NCBI GenBank assembly: GCA_905182995.1
Contig: CAJJDP010000028.1
Span: 475,334 to 539,333 of the forward strand
DNA length: 64,000 bases
Direction of reading: 5' to 3'
Source of the DNA: Paramecium octaurelia
Lineage: Eukaryota > Ciliophora > Oligohymenophorea > Peniculida > Parameciidae
Positions within the stretch are counted from its first letter, which is position 1; every line of letters begins with the position of its first letter. The translations under genes were made by a program, and so were the position numbers. The notes below the pieces were generated by a model. It was not told the origin of the DNA. It saw only the letters and a list, made by a program, of their open reading frames with translations, and made no database searches. Of the stretch, positions 10,650 to 23,673 are shown piece after piece.

Positions 10650-11971
10650 CTGGCTTTTGATTATGTTACTCAATTATCCCAAATTAATGCAATGATAATG
10701 TAAAATGCCTTATAATATTTTTCTCTAATTTTAATATTTATATATCGATATTAATCATTTCTTTCCATAAGAAGTTTAATTAGCCATTTCCAATACTTAT
10801 TATTTGAAAATATGAATAACCTCATCAATTATAGCATTTTCCTCTTAAATGTCAATTTCAATCTCTTACCATTTCTTCTATTCAACTCAGTCTCATATAA
10901 GTCTCTCAACTCTTACAAGGATGCTGTTGCTGCATTAATAGCATTTTGAGAATCCTTCAACACACTGTTGGCCTTGGCTTACACAGCAAGAGCTGCTTGT
11001 TCTTATTATTAAACAATTATAACTAGTCTTACATACCACCACCAATTTGTCTTATAATTGAGTCTTTCTCTAGATTTCATCATTGAGATGAGCTACTTCA
11101 GATTCTATATCAGCCAACCAATCAGCTAATTGATAATAGGCTGCAATCTAATTGGCTTCTAAGTTGGCTAATGATTCTTTCAATTAATGCTCGAGATCTC
11201 AAAAAGCATTATAAACCAATTGACCAATGTTGTCTCCTGGTTATCTGTCTGATGACCTTCATCTTGACCAAGTGCATTAAATAATAATGGTAAAATGCAT
11301 TCATATAGATATCTAAACTCTTACACAGATACAATTATCTACATAAAACTACCTTCTTAATGTGACCAAATTTCTTTGCCCAAATTCTTGTCATTTTCAA
11401 TTTCATTTTATAAGTATTTATTCTGAAACCATTCTAAAATCTATCTGGTTACAAATAAAATTTGGAGTATACACTTAATTTCGAAATTCTCTTTATTGAT
11501 TAATCATTAATTATTATGCTATTGTCTTAGAAGTTAAACATAAAAATTGCATTGATTTACATTTCTATAAATTTTGATAATCCAAAATTACAATTAAATG
11601 TCACCTATCGATTGATGATTATGAGTCCCTGTATAAAATAGTTATTTTTATCACTTTGTTGACATTTCTTAAATAATTTAATCAATCCTAATGATAATTT
11701 GCAAACAAAAAATTCTCCTTAAGATCAGGTGACACCATTATATTTTTATACTAAAAGTGATTTCTAAAAAGGAGATATTGCCTTAATTAATTAGTCTGTA
11801 ATAAAATCAAAAAAATAAATATATTAATTTTATTAAAATAGCTTACTAAACTTCCAACTTCATCAATAGAATCTAAAGAGCACTAAATAATGTTATTATT
11901 ATTTAGGAACATTACTACATGACATAATTACTATGCCCAATTTACAAACAGAAAATATCTTGTAGTGTTTG
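10650..11971. repeat. Second copy of the duplicated segment
   Basis: Repeats 9327-10648 at an offset of 1,323 bp, starting immediately after the N and ending where unique sequence resumes (aatctaatg at 11972). It is probably the start of the next contig. Confidence 0.9.
10755..11258 (-). pseudogene. Trichocyst-matrix-like coiled-coil gene (copy 2, probably an assembly duplicate)
   Basis: Same sequence as 9432-9935, including the in-frame TGA and the two introns ending in AAG. The shared defect means both contig ends came from the same reads or that the TGA is genuine. Confidence 0.45.
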
Positions 11972-12801
11972 AATCTAATGTTTTGATGAATTGCTTACTT
12001 AAACTCCTCAAAAATTGATTCATTTAGATTATTTAAACATAATTCATGCGAATAAAAATTATTATTATGATACTTGAATAAAATAGAAATCCTAAATTAT
12101 CATAATCATTTCATAAAGTAAATTAAAAGATCGAAGTAGACGAATATGAGTTTAAATTAAAGATAGGATCTATTTGAAATTAATTTACTGAAAAAGAAAA
12201 TTTGAGGCAATTTCACATTGAATAAAAAAAATGGAAAAATAGAAAAAAATGCTAAAAACGGTACTTAGTTGGAGTAAGGCGGAATGGACTTTTAATAAGA
12301 ATTAACTTAATTCTAAAACAATTTGATATGAAAGGAACTCAAAGTTTATGATTTAGAAAGACTATGACAAAAAATTAAAAGTACTGGGTATCTAATTAAA
12401 TATATCTAAGAAATTAAGGCATTTTAAAATTTGAATAGACATAAAGAGCACTAAAAGATCGAAAAAATACTAACTTTCATTTGGTGATAAAACCAAAAAT
12501 AAATTTTATTTTGTTTTGGTTTTGGTATATTATATATGACAATATTTTATTTTTAAACTTTTATATTATAAATTATTTAATATGTTCTAGAACAAGATAC
12601 TTTTACACAATAAATTAAATTATAGCAAATTAACATTATCATTTTGCTCTTTCAAATTATAAATTTATTATGATCTACAAGGTATTTTGGGAGACTGGAA
12701 TAGAGATAAATAATTACATAAATATTATTGTAAGTGAAAAATCAATGAAACTCTTTATGAATAATAATTAATTTTCATCAAATATTTTTCATTTAATATA
12801 A
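11972..12801. other. Region upstream of the channel gene, weak ORFs only
   Basis: AT-rich. A 60-70 codon plus-strand frame near 12180-12350 is Lys-rich (EQKKWKNRKKCQKRYLVG) and could be an exon, but it has no partner. The channel frame itself is open from about 12350, so an earlier channel start cannot be excluded. Confidence 0.45.
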
Positions 12802-15472
12802 ATGAACACAAATAGGACAGAGAATTGTCTCTTACAGGATTTTTATTTTGGACCATGTGTAGAGTAATGTGAAGTAAATTTATATAAGAAAGATTCACCT
12901 TCAAAAATTTCTATTTATTCTGAATCAAGTTAAAAGCCTTAAGAAATTCCATAAAATGATGGATAACCACCAATAAACTATTAAATTTAGAAGTTAAAAT
13001 ACTAAATGGCCAGGCAAAATTCATCCAATTAGCAAGTCTAAAACAATTTTATCAAGTTAAGTAGAAGAAACTTAATGGAAGGAAGGAATTAATAAATTGA
13101 TAAAAATGAAAAGATTAGTAAGCTAGAGACACCTAATATTATTAAGGCTATAATCAAGTCAAGCTTGATTAATAAGTTTAAACATAATTTGCTTTCTTCA
13201 TCTTATGTGATACCTTAGAGGCTGAAAAAAATACTGGAAAACGAAGAATATTTGTAAGAGTAAAAAGATAAAGCAAAATCAACAAATTAAGTGTTTGCGT
13301 TGTATTCATTTATTTTATTATGCAAGGTAATAAATACATAATTTGCACCAAAAAAAGTTAATTTACTTATTAATGCCTGATAGAAATTTTACTTTAATTT
13401 GGGATTTGATTTCATTACTTCTATTATTTATCTCACTATTTTTATCTTCTTTCATAGCTTCCTTTGGCTAGCATATTAATACATTTCAGTCTATAGAAAT
13501 TATGATATTTTGTTATAATATTTTGGAATTTTTGTTTTCAATACATCGCCCAATTATAATCAATACTGAAGTTGTAGTTGAAATTACATAAATATGGAAA
13601 AATTATTTAAAAACCTAATTGTTAGAAGATCTAATCAGTTTTACTATTTGGTTTTTAATTTATTTTGATTTTGATTAAAAACTTATTGTAAATGAAACCA
13701 TGGCAATTTTTTAATTTTTAATTCTTATTAGAAAGATAAATAGGAAATATAACATTTTAATAGAGCAACTATTCTTAAAAGGATTTAATAGTAATATACT
13801 GAATATAGTCACTTTAATAATTACTATTTATTTCTTTGCACATACAATGGCATGTTTGTGGCATTATGTAGGAGAACTAACTTAAAAACAAGGTTCTTGG
13901 CTAAGTTATTACAATATTCTTGATGATAATATATGGATTAGATATAATTATTCATTTTATTGGGCAACAATGACTATGGTAACTGTAGGATACGGTGACA
14001 TTACACCTAAGAATCAATCTGAAGTAACATTTGCTACTATTATTATGTTATCTTCTAGTTGCATGTTTGCTTATAATATGAATTCTATTGGAGTAATTGT
14101 CAAAGCAATATATGATTAATAAACAAAGTTTAAGTAATCAAGTATATATATTTTTAGACGAACTTTAATATTAATGAATTAATTCATGTCCAAAAACCAA
14201 GTAGATTAACAAATACAAAGAAGAGTGAAAAATTACATCAAGTATAATATTGGCAATAATGTGTTTGAAAATTAGGAGGAAACCACTAAAATAATTAATG
14301 AATTACCACTAAATCTAGTAAAATAAATAGAATAAAATATTCAATATAAAGTAATCTAAAAAATTAAAGCAATTACTGATAATTTCTAAATTTCAACTTA
14401 AAATAAATTAAACAATATCTTAGTTGAAATGAAGTTTACACCTAATGATTATATTTATCATAGGAATGATTATAAAGATAAATATTTGTACAATATCATT
14501 ATTTATGCATTTAGATATTTTATTAAAGAAGGCGAAGTGTAAATTGTTGAAGAACAGAGTTAGAAAATCGTAAAAATATTAAAATCTGGAGAAACGTTTG
14601 GAGAATTTCAATTTTTTACGGGACAAAATACGAGAGAATCTATAAAAAGTGTTGGATTTACTCAATTATACAAAATAGATAGAGAACAATTTATAAATAT
14701 CATCAAAAATAATCAAAAAGATTTTGAAAGATTTTTCAAGATTAAAGATAGCATTCTTTATTCAAAATAATATTCCGCTATTTCAATAAAGTGCCATCTT
14801 TGTGGCTAATATAATCATATTTAAATTGAATGTCCTTTTATGACTTATTAACCTAATTTATATATTAATATTTTGAAAATGAATCAATCACATATAAATT
14901 AGAGGATTTCCTAAAGTAGATAAAATAAAAAATTTAAATCTTTAATAATTATCTAATAAAATCAATAAGTGGTTAAATAAATCTAAGAAGACTATTTAGA
15001 TTCCATAAATACAGATAATATGGTCAAATATTAAGTATCAGACTCATTAAGTTTTGTGTAAGAGTCTGAATTAATATCGGAGAATAAATTTGTATCAAAC
15101 AAGTCACTTCCAAAACAAGATTCTCATAAAAATACATTTGTGGAAATTAAATACTGTGATAAATTAAATTCGAGAAAAATTGAGAGTGAGAAACACAACT
15201 AATCTCAGATAATTTACAACAATAAACCTTCCTTAATTGTTAATGAAAAAAGAAAAATTATGACAAAAGAAACGCTTATTTTTCGTTAATTAGATTAATT
15301 CCAAAGATAATTTCATTAATATGAATTAGGAGGATTTGATAAAATTCAAAATTTCTCAGAGTATCTACCTCATAACAATTTCAATTATATAATAAAATAG
15401 TTTTACAAAGAGAAATATAAATTTAAAAACAAAAAATCAAGTAGAGGAGGAAGTAGTAAAAAAGAGCAATGA
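12802..15472 (+). CDS. Voltage-gated-type K+ channel with cyclic-nucleotide-binding domain
   Basis: Predicted 879 aa, a plasma-membrane or ciliary K+ channel of the EAG/CNG-like class abundant in Paramecium. After a cytosolic N-terminus come KLIYLLMPDRNFTLIWD and several hydrophobic segments. The pore is YWATMTMVTVGYGDITPK, with the filter TVGYGD beginning near residue 384. A C-linker and a cNMP-binding fold with SGETFGEFQFF (about 585-595) and an Arg in NTRES follow. The tail is long, polar and Q/K-rich, with a Cys-His cluster (CHLCGQYNHIQIECP). The intron 13327-13357 (31 nt) ends in AAG and is required to link the N-terminus to the first TM helix. The start is the ATG at 12802, but the frame stays open upstream. 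Confidence 0.92.
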
Positions 15473-15555
15473 TAATTTAAATTTGTATAATTCTGTAATC
15501 TATTATTTAAATTTTGATAAAGATAAATAAATTACAATAAAATATTAAAAGCAAC

Positions 15556-16701
15556 TCATTATTTTTATTATTGTTATTATTGTTATTGTTATTGTTATTA
15601 TTCTAATACTGCTTTAGCTGCTGCTTAAACGTAAATTTTATCAAATGCAAGAACATTTCCTGCTGCTTCAAATCCTTCTTTGCTTAACTCACTAGCCTTA
15701 TCTCCATATTTATTTTTAATAACCTAAAAAGATTACTATTTTAATTACTTCAGTGGTGGCTTAACCAGTACAATCCAATAATACACTTAATGCTTCTGTT
15801 AATCCATCATAGATACTAACAACTGCTACGACAGCAGCTCCTCCAACATTCTTAGCATCATCATAATATTTGTGCTCTTGCATTTTCTTTCCAGTTTCAC
15901 TATTCTCAAATTACTTCTCAGCTTCTTCAGCTATCATCTTTCCTAAATTGATTAAGGCATCAACTTAAGCTTTTGTAAATTGAAGTATAGCTTTAGATCC
16001 CTTATTCACTAATTTAACTTTATTTAATGTATCTTCAGAGACTTCTTTCTATTCTTTATCAGTAATCTTTTCAGAAATCAATTCTCCTCCTTTCTTAATT
16101 CCCTCTCCAATAAATCCAGCTACAGAAATTAAACCTTATCTAATAGCATTTCCTCCTTATTTAATGTAATCACTAACTCCAGGAGGTTTCTCACCTTCCC
16201 CAACATGATCCCATAAATTGACTTACATTATTCCTGTTCTTAACATTAAGTCCTGTTAAGACAATTTTTATTACTCATTTAATTATTTCATATTACTTCT
16301 ACCTTAATATATAGACTTAGACATAACATTTTAGTGTTGTTTTTGTGAAGAAATTACAAGTCTTACATTAATTGAGAGAAGATGTTCAAAAGTATCAGAT
16401 ACCTAATCTTATTTTTCTACAATGATTCCATAAAAAATCTCATTAAGACCAGGAAAAATGTACATCTTGCTACCATTAACTAGTTAAGCCACCATAACTG
16501 GGATATTTTTTTGTAATGTATATTAGAATTGGCTGAATTTTATGAAAGACAATTTAAGTTACTCAGATTAATAAATCTATCAATATTTATGATCAAACTT
16601 ACATGTAGAGTGCCAGCATCAACTTATTTTGGCTATTGATTTTTAATTTCAAATAATTTGCATTGAGGAACTTCTAATAATAATTGTAATTGATAATCCA
16701 T
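15556..16701 (-). CDS. Spartin-like senescence-domain protein with poly-Gln tail
   Basis: Predicted 364 aa. The C-terminal half matches the plant-senescence/spartin domain: DYIKQGGNAIRQGLISVAG, GSKAILQFTKAQVDALI, KNVGGAAVVAVVSIYDGLTE and NKYGDKASELSKEGFEAAGN. Members act at lipid droplets, endosomes and mitochondria; the role here is inferred. The N-terminal half (MDYQLQLLLEVPQCKLF) is the usual region before the senescence domain. Introns are 16577-16602 and 15724-15748. The last residues are a run of 11 Gln (mixed CAA/TAA) then K-Q and TGA, so the ATTGTT-type repeat near 15565-15605 is coding. It is divergent from ELP2 with a 33-bp gap. Confidence 0.88.
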
Positions 16702-16734
16702 TATTCTTTCTTTAATTAAAATAATTAATTAAGA

Positions 16735-18943
16735 ATGAAAAATATATTCATTTCAGGTGGATGTAATTCTGTCTATAATGGTCTTGATGTTTGCTAATTT
16801 GAAGAAAACTAACATTTGATAGCATTTCCTTGTAGCAATCAAGTAAAATTATTAATATCTTAGATATTAGTGTATGACATTAAGAAATTAAAGATTATCT
16901 ATTCATATTCAATTTTTAATAAGAGAGTCAATTACGTTAGGTTTTTAAATGCAACCACCTTGGTCGCTGCAGATGGTGAAGGGAAAATAGCAATATTTAA
17001 TGATTCATAAGTTCTGCATGAGGCAAAATTGAATGAATCAATATAATTATTCAAAGTCGTAGGTCATTATATCATAGCCTTATCAATTGATGGTCTTGTT
17101 ACAGTACTGGATATGGAATTGAAAGAACTATCAAAACTTGAGTTTGGTAATAACGTTATGGAGAATGTTGATGCAATAGAATTTGACAAACACACTTTTG
17201 TAGCCCTTAGTGGTGTGGATACTCAAATTCATTTGTACATTATAGAAAACAATGAATTGCAGTATAAGACATCAGTGAAGGGTCATTAGAGAAGTCTAAA
17301 TCATTTGCAATTTCGCATAAAAAATTAGGAATATTTACAATTAGCAAGTGCATCCAAGGATACATACACTAGAATTTGGAGCATCTATAAAATTAATGAA
17401 ATAGAAGCCAAGACCAAATCTTTTAGAATTGAATAATAATTGTATAGTTTCAAATTGGAGACTATCCTCTAAGGACATATTGAAGAGGTTTCAACAGTGA
17501 ATTGGTTGGATGAGAACACAATCCTGAGTGGTTCATTCGATTATAATGTGATCATTTGGAAGTAAGACAAGGAAACAGGATTATGGTTAAGTGTTTCAAG
17601 ATTAGGATAGACAAGTGGGAATAAGAATCAAATATTTGGATTATAGACATCATATGATAAATAACACATTATATGTTACACTTTGACTGGTGCAATTTAC
17701 ATATGGAAACAAGAATAGGATAACTGGGTTGAATAGCCTGTAATTACAGGTCATTTTGCAGAAGTGACAGATTTGGATTTTAAGGATTATGTACTGACTT
17801 GCAGTATTGATCAAACTAGTAGAATATTTACTAAATGGATTCAAAATGATACATATCATGAAATATCTAGACCATAAATACATGGTTATGATTTAAATGC
17901 TATAAAACAGATTGGAAATCAAATTATAAGCGGAGGAGATGAGAAAATATTAAGAATGTTCAATCCATCTCCTTTTACCATTAATTAACTCAATTATTTG
18001 AATGAATAGAATATCAATTCATCTGTTTTTTTGAATTAGAATGTCCCTTCACAATTAGTAACCTATAACAATAGGTAATTCAATGAATTTAAATTGGCAA
18101 CTGAAGGAATACAATAGGCACTTGGATTGATGAATGTGCAAATGTAATTTGAAGATGAGGAAGAAGAGAAGTAAATTTAATTTTAAATATAATAGTACAA
18201 AAAATAATGAAGTAGAAGTCAATCTTGAAATCAAATATGGATAACCTCCAAATGACGCCTTACTTGCAAAGAAATCATTGTGGCCTGAGACTAATAAATT
18301 ATATGGACATGGATATGCAATCTAGGCAATAGCCATACATTAAAACATAGCTGCCTCATCTTCCGTTGCCATAACTTCTAAAGCAGCCGAAATTATCATT
18401 TGGGATACAAACACTTTCAAAATTAAATAATTATTGCCTTGTCATAATTACACTGTTGTCTAACTAGTCTTCTCTAAGAGTGGCAAATATTTGATTAGTG
18501 TTAGTAAAGACAGATGTTTAGGAGTATTTGTGAAATAAGAAGATGACTCTTATTAATTACTATCTAAATCATAGCCTTGTTCAAGAATTGTATACACTTG
18601 TGCCTTCAATAATGATGAATCTCTTATATTTACTGGAAGCAGAGATAAAAAATTTAGAATTTATAACACCACAGAGGCTTCAGTGCCAATTAAAGAAATA
18701 GAATTTCCAGATGAAATAACTGCCATTGATTATGTCTTACTTAATAACAAATAAATAGTTGCAGTAGCATATGGTTAAGGATAACTTGAAACATTTGAGT
18801 TGACATAAACTCTAGAATTGAATTAGCTTTCTAGTGTAGACAAATATCATAAGCATTCAAAAACAATTAATAGAGTTAAATTTAATAATGATTTACTTGC
18901 CTCATGTAGCGATGATCACACAGTAAGAATATATCAAATATGA
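16735..18943 (+). CDS. ELP2: Elongator complex WD40 subunit ELP2
   Basis: Predicted 727 aa, WD40 repeats throughout, scaffold of the Elongator complex that modifies wobble uridine in tRNA. Diagnostic ELP2 features are the two propellers joined by an acidic linker and the segment LLAKKSLWPETNKLYGHGYA, then AAEIIIWDTNTF and FSKSGKYLISVSKDR, with the end SCSDDHTVRIYQI. One intron lies in the linker, 18171-18195 (25 nt, TAG). Without it the frame stops at a TGA just before the second propeller. The minus-strand ORF near 17650-17883 is antisense noise. Confidence 0.93.
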
Positions 18944-19320
18944 AAATATAATATAATAAATTAAATATTATCAATAGAAAAATTTTAATCTCAGATTTTG
19001 GTTATCAACATTTTGAGACTTTTGTCGTAATTATGATGTATAATTTAATGAAAATTCACTAAATCAGAAGAACCAGAATGGTTTGAAATAAAAAGTATTA
19101 AGAATTTACAGAATGAATCAAAAATTAATAAACAATGGTAAATAAATATCATTACACGATAGAATAATAATTTATATCTATCTAATAAGTTAGTTCAACT
19201 AGAGCTTTTGTATGATTTCTAATGTGTTTATGGTTTTAAATCTAGCTAACTTATTAAACCCTGATGGAGCTATTATATATATATTAAATAAAATTAATCT
19301 ATATAGTATTACATATATTA
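18944..19320. other. Intergenic region containing an inverted repeat
   Basis: No coding frame is supported. It contains a perfect 11-bp inverted repeat (listed separately), otherwise simple AT-rich sequence. Confidence 0.6.
19183..19256. repeat. 11-bp inverted repeat enclosing about 52 nt, possible hairpin RNA
   Basis: TAATAAGTTAG at 19183-19193 is perfectly complementary to CTAACTTATTA at 19246-19256, and inner CTAGA/TCTAG extends the stem after a 5-nt bulge. D-arm-like and T-loop-like strings occur inside, but the D loop and anticodon stem do not form, so it is not a normal tRNA. It could be a structured non-coding RNA, a terminator-like element or chance. Confidence 0.4.
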
Positions 19321-22251
19321 ATGAAATTTGGAAGTGTATTTAATCCGAGAGGTGTTCTAGAGATAAACTACAAGATATCATCCATAGATGCTTATTAAAA
19401 TGTCTTATACACTGGAGATGAGAAAGGCACATTATACAGGTAAAGGATTAATTGATTTAGATATCAATTGTAGCCTGATTAAGCCATGATTATTCAAGCC
19501 AATTAAGCATAATCTAAACCTTTGACCAAATCAAGGATTGATTAAATCAAAGTTTTCCCTTAAGCAAATGCTAATCTTTTGGTTTTATCAGATTAGACAT
19601 TATTTTTTGTGGAAGAAAAAACTCTAAAGGGCGAGTAAATCTCAAAAGAGAAGGTGTCGTTATTTGCCTTAAACGAATTTTCGAAAATAAATCAATTTGA
19701 GATAGTGATAGTGACAAAGAAGAAAGAGGGCTTCATATTATAGTACAATTAGAAAGCAGGGAAGTTTGAATGTATGAGAGAGAGATTCTTGTTGCCAGAC
19801 ATTCCTGTAACAATTGCATTCATAGGAAACTTATTTTATTTTGGAATATCGAAGAAAAATTATTCTGTGATAAATCTTGATGACAAGTAACTACAAGTAG
19901 CCAATTTAATTGTGGACATTGGTAATAATCCATATCTCAAGGCTACTGATAGTGATGAAATTTTAATAATAACAACTAACAATGTGGGTATTTTTATTGG
20001 CAAAGATGGCTAAATGAAATAGAAGAGTACTATCCAAATACAAAACAAATCAATATAAATAATAACTATATTTAAGTAATATCTTATAGTGCTATTCGAT
20101 ACATTAATACAAGTGTTCAATTTGTTGGATTCTAAACCAATGAGTGATATCTAATTGTCATCCTCAGCTAAATGTATTACTTAAACATCAAACCATTTAT
20201 TTTACGGAAGTTCTAGTGAAGTATGAATTATTGTATCAACATTTTTAGATCATATACTTATATTAAACACCTCCTGAACAATAGATATAAGATTTACTAA
20301 AGTAGGGTAAGGTGGAAGATGCACTCCAAGTATTTTAACAATACAATTAAAACTAAGATGCATCAAAGAATTAGTAATTGGAATAGTTGAAATTGGATTG
20401 TGGTTGGGCTTTGATTAGATAGATGTAGTTTTAGAACTCCTTGAATTACATATTATAGACAAACTTTGAACCAAGAGATTTCATTTGTTTATTCCCAGAT
20501 TATTACTATGCTGTAGAGAAATTAGAATCAGTTAATCCAAATCCATCTTAGAATACTATTTCATTAATTATTGCCAAATATGTACAAGAAAACAATAAAG
20601 GAGATCCAAAGAAGAGTTAAGAATTGAAATTGTAAGCAAGAGAATTCTTGATTGAAATTTTAGAAAAGAAAAGAGCCATTCTAACTTCGACTTAATATGC
20701 ATATTCAATGAAGGATAAATTGACTTTGTTGACTAGTACTTAAATTTACAATCAAAATTAATGGCATGCTATACCATGTGAATAACTTTTGGAACTCATA
20801 GATTTTGCATTAATAAAGGCTTATTTAGAAGCTTTATAATTACCAAAATTGAAAAACTTTTTATCTTGTAATCAAATTTATTGTTTATCTATGTATGCTG
20901 AATTGTAGGCCATATTTTAGAATAATAAATAAATTGAATAATAATAAGGTATTTTAGCCAGGTTTTATGAATCATTTAATAAAATCGATTTGTCTCTAGA
21001 AGTTTGGAGGACAATAGGAGGTGATTCTTTGAATTAATAAGTTCAATAAGAGGCTTGTGAAGAAACAACAAGAATACTCAAGTAGAATCCAGATAAGAAT
21101 AGAATATTCAAGTTCATATTGTGGGTTTTCAAGAAGCAATTTAAAACTGGAATTTAAATCTTTTATGTGAGTGAAAGTATTGTATCTCCTGACTAAATGT
21201 TAAAATTTTTGGAAGAGTAAGAAATGGAGGCAGATTTGAAGAGAAAACTAAAAGAAAAATACTTAGAAGTTTTAGTATTAGAGAAGTAGACAGAAGAAGA
21301 AAGATTCCATACTTTATTAGCATATTCATACATAGATTCCTTATTTAATATATTCCCTAAGGATATGTAACCATCTTAGATTGATATGAAGAAGAATCAA
21401 ATAGCTGGGGAAATATATTCTTCTTTGAAAAAGTACTTGAAAAATCCGAATGCCAAATACAATTCTTCTAGTATTTTGGAGAAGAAAGTAAAGGATTCTT
21501 GGATGATTGGAGAGGTAATCCTATTGTATGGTCGAGAGAAAAGACATGAGGAGGCATTGAGTTAATTATTAAATTTGGGATATTATGATTGGGCTGAGAA
21601 ATATTGCTGTGACTATACTGACAATTTACTAACAAAACTATTCAAAAAGGTATGAAATATTGTTTAATCTAAAGTATAAAGAACTGTATTTCTTTTTGGA
21701 GAGCAAATATAAGGAAAGACCAACAGATCAGTAAACTCAATATGCATTTACTTAAGTTAAAGTAATATAATTAAATATTTGAGTTTAGATAACAATTAAC
21801 AATTTCTTGAAAAAATATGCAACACATTCTCAATTAAATGCTTTAGAAGTATTAGAAATGATACCAGAGAATTGGATATTAGCTGATTAAGGCGAAGATG
21901 ATGGATTATTTTAATTTTTGAATAGTGTGATAAGTAATTACAAATTTTATTGCAAGGTCATACATTACATTAGAAAAGATCAACAAAGGCAGCATTTCAC
22001 TTATCAGACATGGATTTATTGAATGTTGAATGCCTGAATGCCAGTACAAAGTAAGCCAGTGTAAGGATTACATCTGAGAAGAAATGTGCTGTTTGTAGTA
22101 GATCAATAGGCGAAAAAGTAGGATTATTTTAAACTTATCTTAGGTATTTGTCGTTTATCCAAATGCTGTCATTGCACATCATACATGTATTAAAAGTAAT
22201 ACTGTGTGTCCATTGACTGATAAAGATTTCGAAAAGTATTTTAAAATGTGA
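19321..22251 (+). CDS. VPS39: VPS39-like HOPS/CORVET tethering subunit
   Basis: Predicted 926 aa, a vacuole/lysosome tethering factor. An N-terminal CNH beta-propeller (PRGVLEINYKISSIDAYQN, GDEKGTLYR) is followed by a long alpha-solenoid and a C-terminal zinc-binding end: KCAVCSRSIGEKVFVVYP, then AVIAHHTCIKSNTVCP, typical of VPS39/VPS3. Six introns: 19440-19460, 20221-20248, 21650-21674, 21762-21788, 21934-21956 and 22118-22143. The third and fifth end in AAG and are required for the C-terminal domain to be read. TGFBRAP1/VPS3 is the alternative name; the CNH plus C-terminal CxxC fits both. Confidence 0.88.
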
Positions 22252-22262
22252 ATGTGAGTTTA

Positions 22263-22649
22263 TCAGATAAAATAAAAATTATATTTTATAACTAATTTTT
22301 GTACATAAAGTTAAAAATAATTTGTTAATTCGATATTAATTCTTAATAAATTCTTTTCTCCAGAATCCAAATCGACGTTCTATGCGATATAAAACTATTA
22401 AAATTTTCTTATCGCACCATTTCTGAAATCTATCTCAACACATTAATTTAATTGGCTGATATTCAAATCATTCTGAAACATAAGTTTTATTCTCACTAGG
22501 ATTTTAATGTGAAACAAAAAATTGAAAAAACAATAATTATTTAATGTACCAGAACATATTTCAGAACTACATGGCCACTCCCTAAAGACAATACTATCCA
22601 TAATGTCTTCCTTAGTACTATTATCCTGTTTAAAACCCATTTTATCCAT
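22263..22649 (-). CDS. Doubtful small ORF between VPS39 and the next gene
   Basis: A 128-aa frame (MDKMGFKQDNSTKEDIMDSI at the start) ending in TGA 11 bp from the VPS39 stop. Its first 35 residues look protein-like. Further on, a different frame (FQKWCDKKILIVLYRIERRF) looks better but contains two TGA codons upstream, and no GTA intron joins them. It may be a small gene, a decayed one or chance. Its ATG is only 11 bp from the divergent gene start at 22661. Confidence 0.3.
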
Positions 22650-22660
22650 AATACCAAATA

Positions 22661-23202
22661 ATGTAGGCTCAGCCTGTTCTCATTATAAAGAAGAAAGATG
22701 ATCAAATAAAACAAGAGGAAAATATTGTTTAAACAAGACCTTAAAAGTCTGTTTCTATTGTTGATTTTGAGAAAACCTCCGAATAGATATAAACACCTCC
22801 AGTTTAAATCTAATCCGATGATAAAGGGAATAATTTAAAACCTAATTTACTCGTGGACTCAACAAATATATAAAAAAATTTCTCTAAAGCAATAGTCCAA
22901 TATGCTTTGAGATAAAAAAAAACTGTTTACCAAATTCTTGGAGAAGAAAAAGGAAATCAATTTCTCTTGTTCATGAGCGAACTTGTAAATCAGCTCAGAA
23001 ATCTATTTCATCTAGTCAAATACACCCAGGATGAAGAATATCTTAAAGCCATTAGAATTTTAGGGTATTTTTTTTGAATAATAATAGTAATAACTTTTTA
23101 AGGAAAGAAAGTACATGTTATATTTATAATTCAAAAATAAGATAAAAAACCAGTCACATCAAGCACAAAGCAATAGTAAAAAAAGTCCTATTAAAACTTT
23201 GA
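22661..23202 (+). CDS. Hypothetical 172-aa protein
   Basis: The frame from ATG-TAG (Met-Gln) has an S/T/Q/P-rich first half (EKTSEQIQTPPVQIQSDDKG) and a helical second half (QILGEEKGNQFLLFMSELVN, then YLKAIRILGNNFLRKESTC). One intron, 23065-23087 (23 nt, TAG), removes a TGA and gives a whole number of codons. There is no recognised domain. Confidence 0.6.
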
Positions 23203-23673
23203 AATTTACAATATTTTTTTTTTATGTATGAATCCAGTATCTTGATTTGTCAGAAATTAAAAATAAAAATTTAATACAAATTCTTTTGTTTTATAACTTA
23301 TTATCTAATTAATCTAATTTATACGCATTTTATTAGAAGTAGAGAATATATTTTAACCTAACTCAATGATACCATTAGATCAAACGATTTGGCATCCTTT
23401 TATTTTCATTCATTTTTTCTTAAATCTACCATCTATTTGTTAACACTTTGCTTTTTAATTTTGATCAATAATACTCAGGTTTTCTTAGTAACCTTAAAAT
23501 TTATGACTACATTTCAAAATAAAATTCTCAAGTAAATAATTGAAATTCTTGTATTATTAAGCTTTATTAAACATATACCATTGGGGTCAATTAAAATGTA
23601 GTAAGGCCGCCCTCTCATTTGTATATTAATTAAAGCTATTTAAAAGGTTTTGTATAATTTTATTATTTGATAA
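23203..23673. other. Region upstream of the histidine kinase with hydrophobic frames
   Basis: Short plus-strand frames here are hydrophobic (for example LCFLILINNTQVFLVTLKF), which might be extra TM exons of the histidine kinase. I could not connect them with a plausible intron. Otherwise AT-rich. Confidence 0.4.

Noticed and set aside
19183..19260. Possible tRNA for a reassigned stop codon
   Set aside because: A D-arm-like and T-loop-like string and a CTA triplet are present, but the D loop is too short and no anticodon stem forms.
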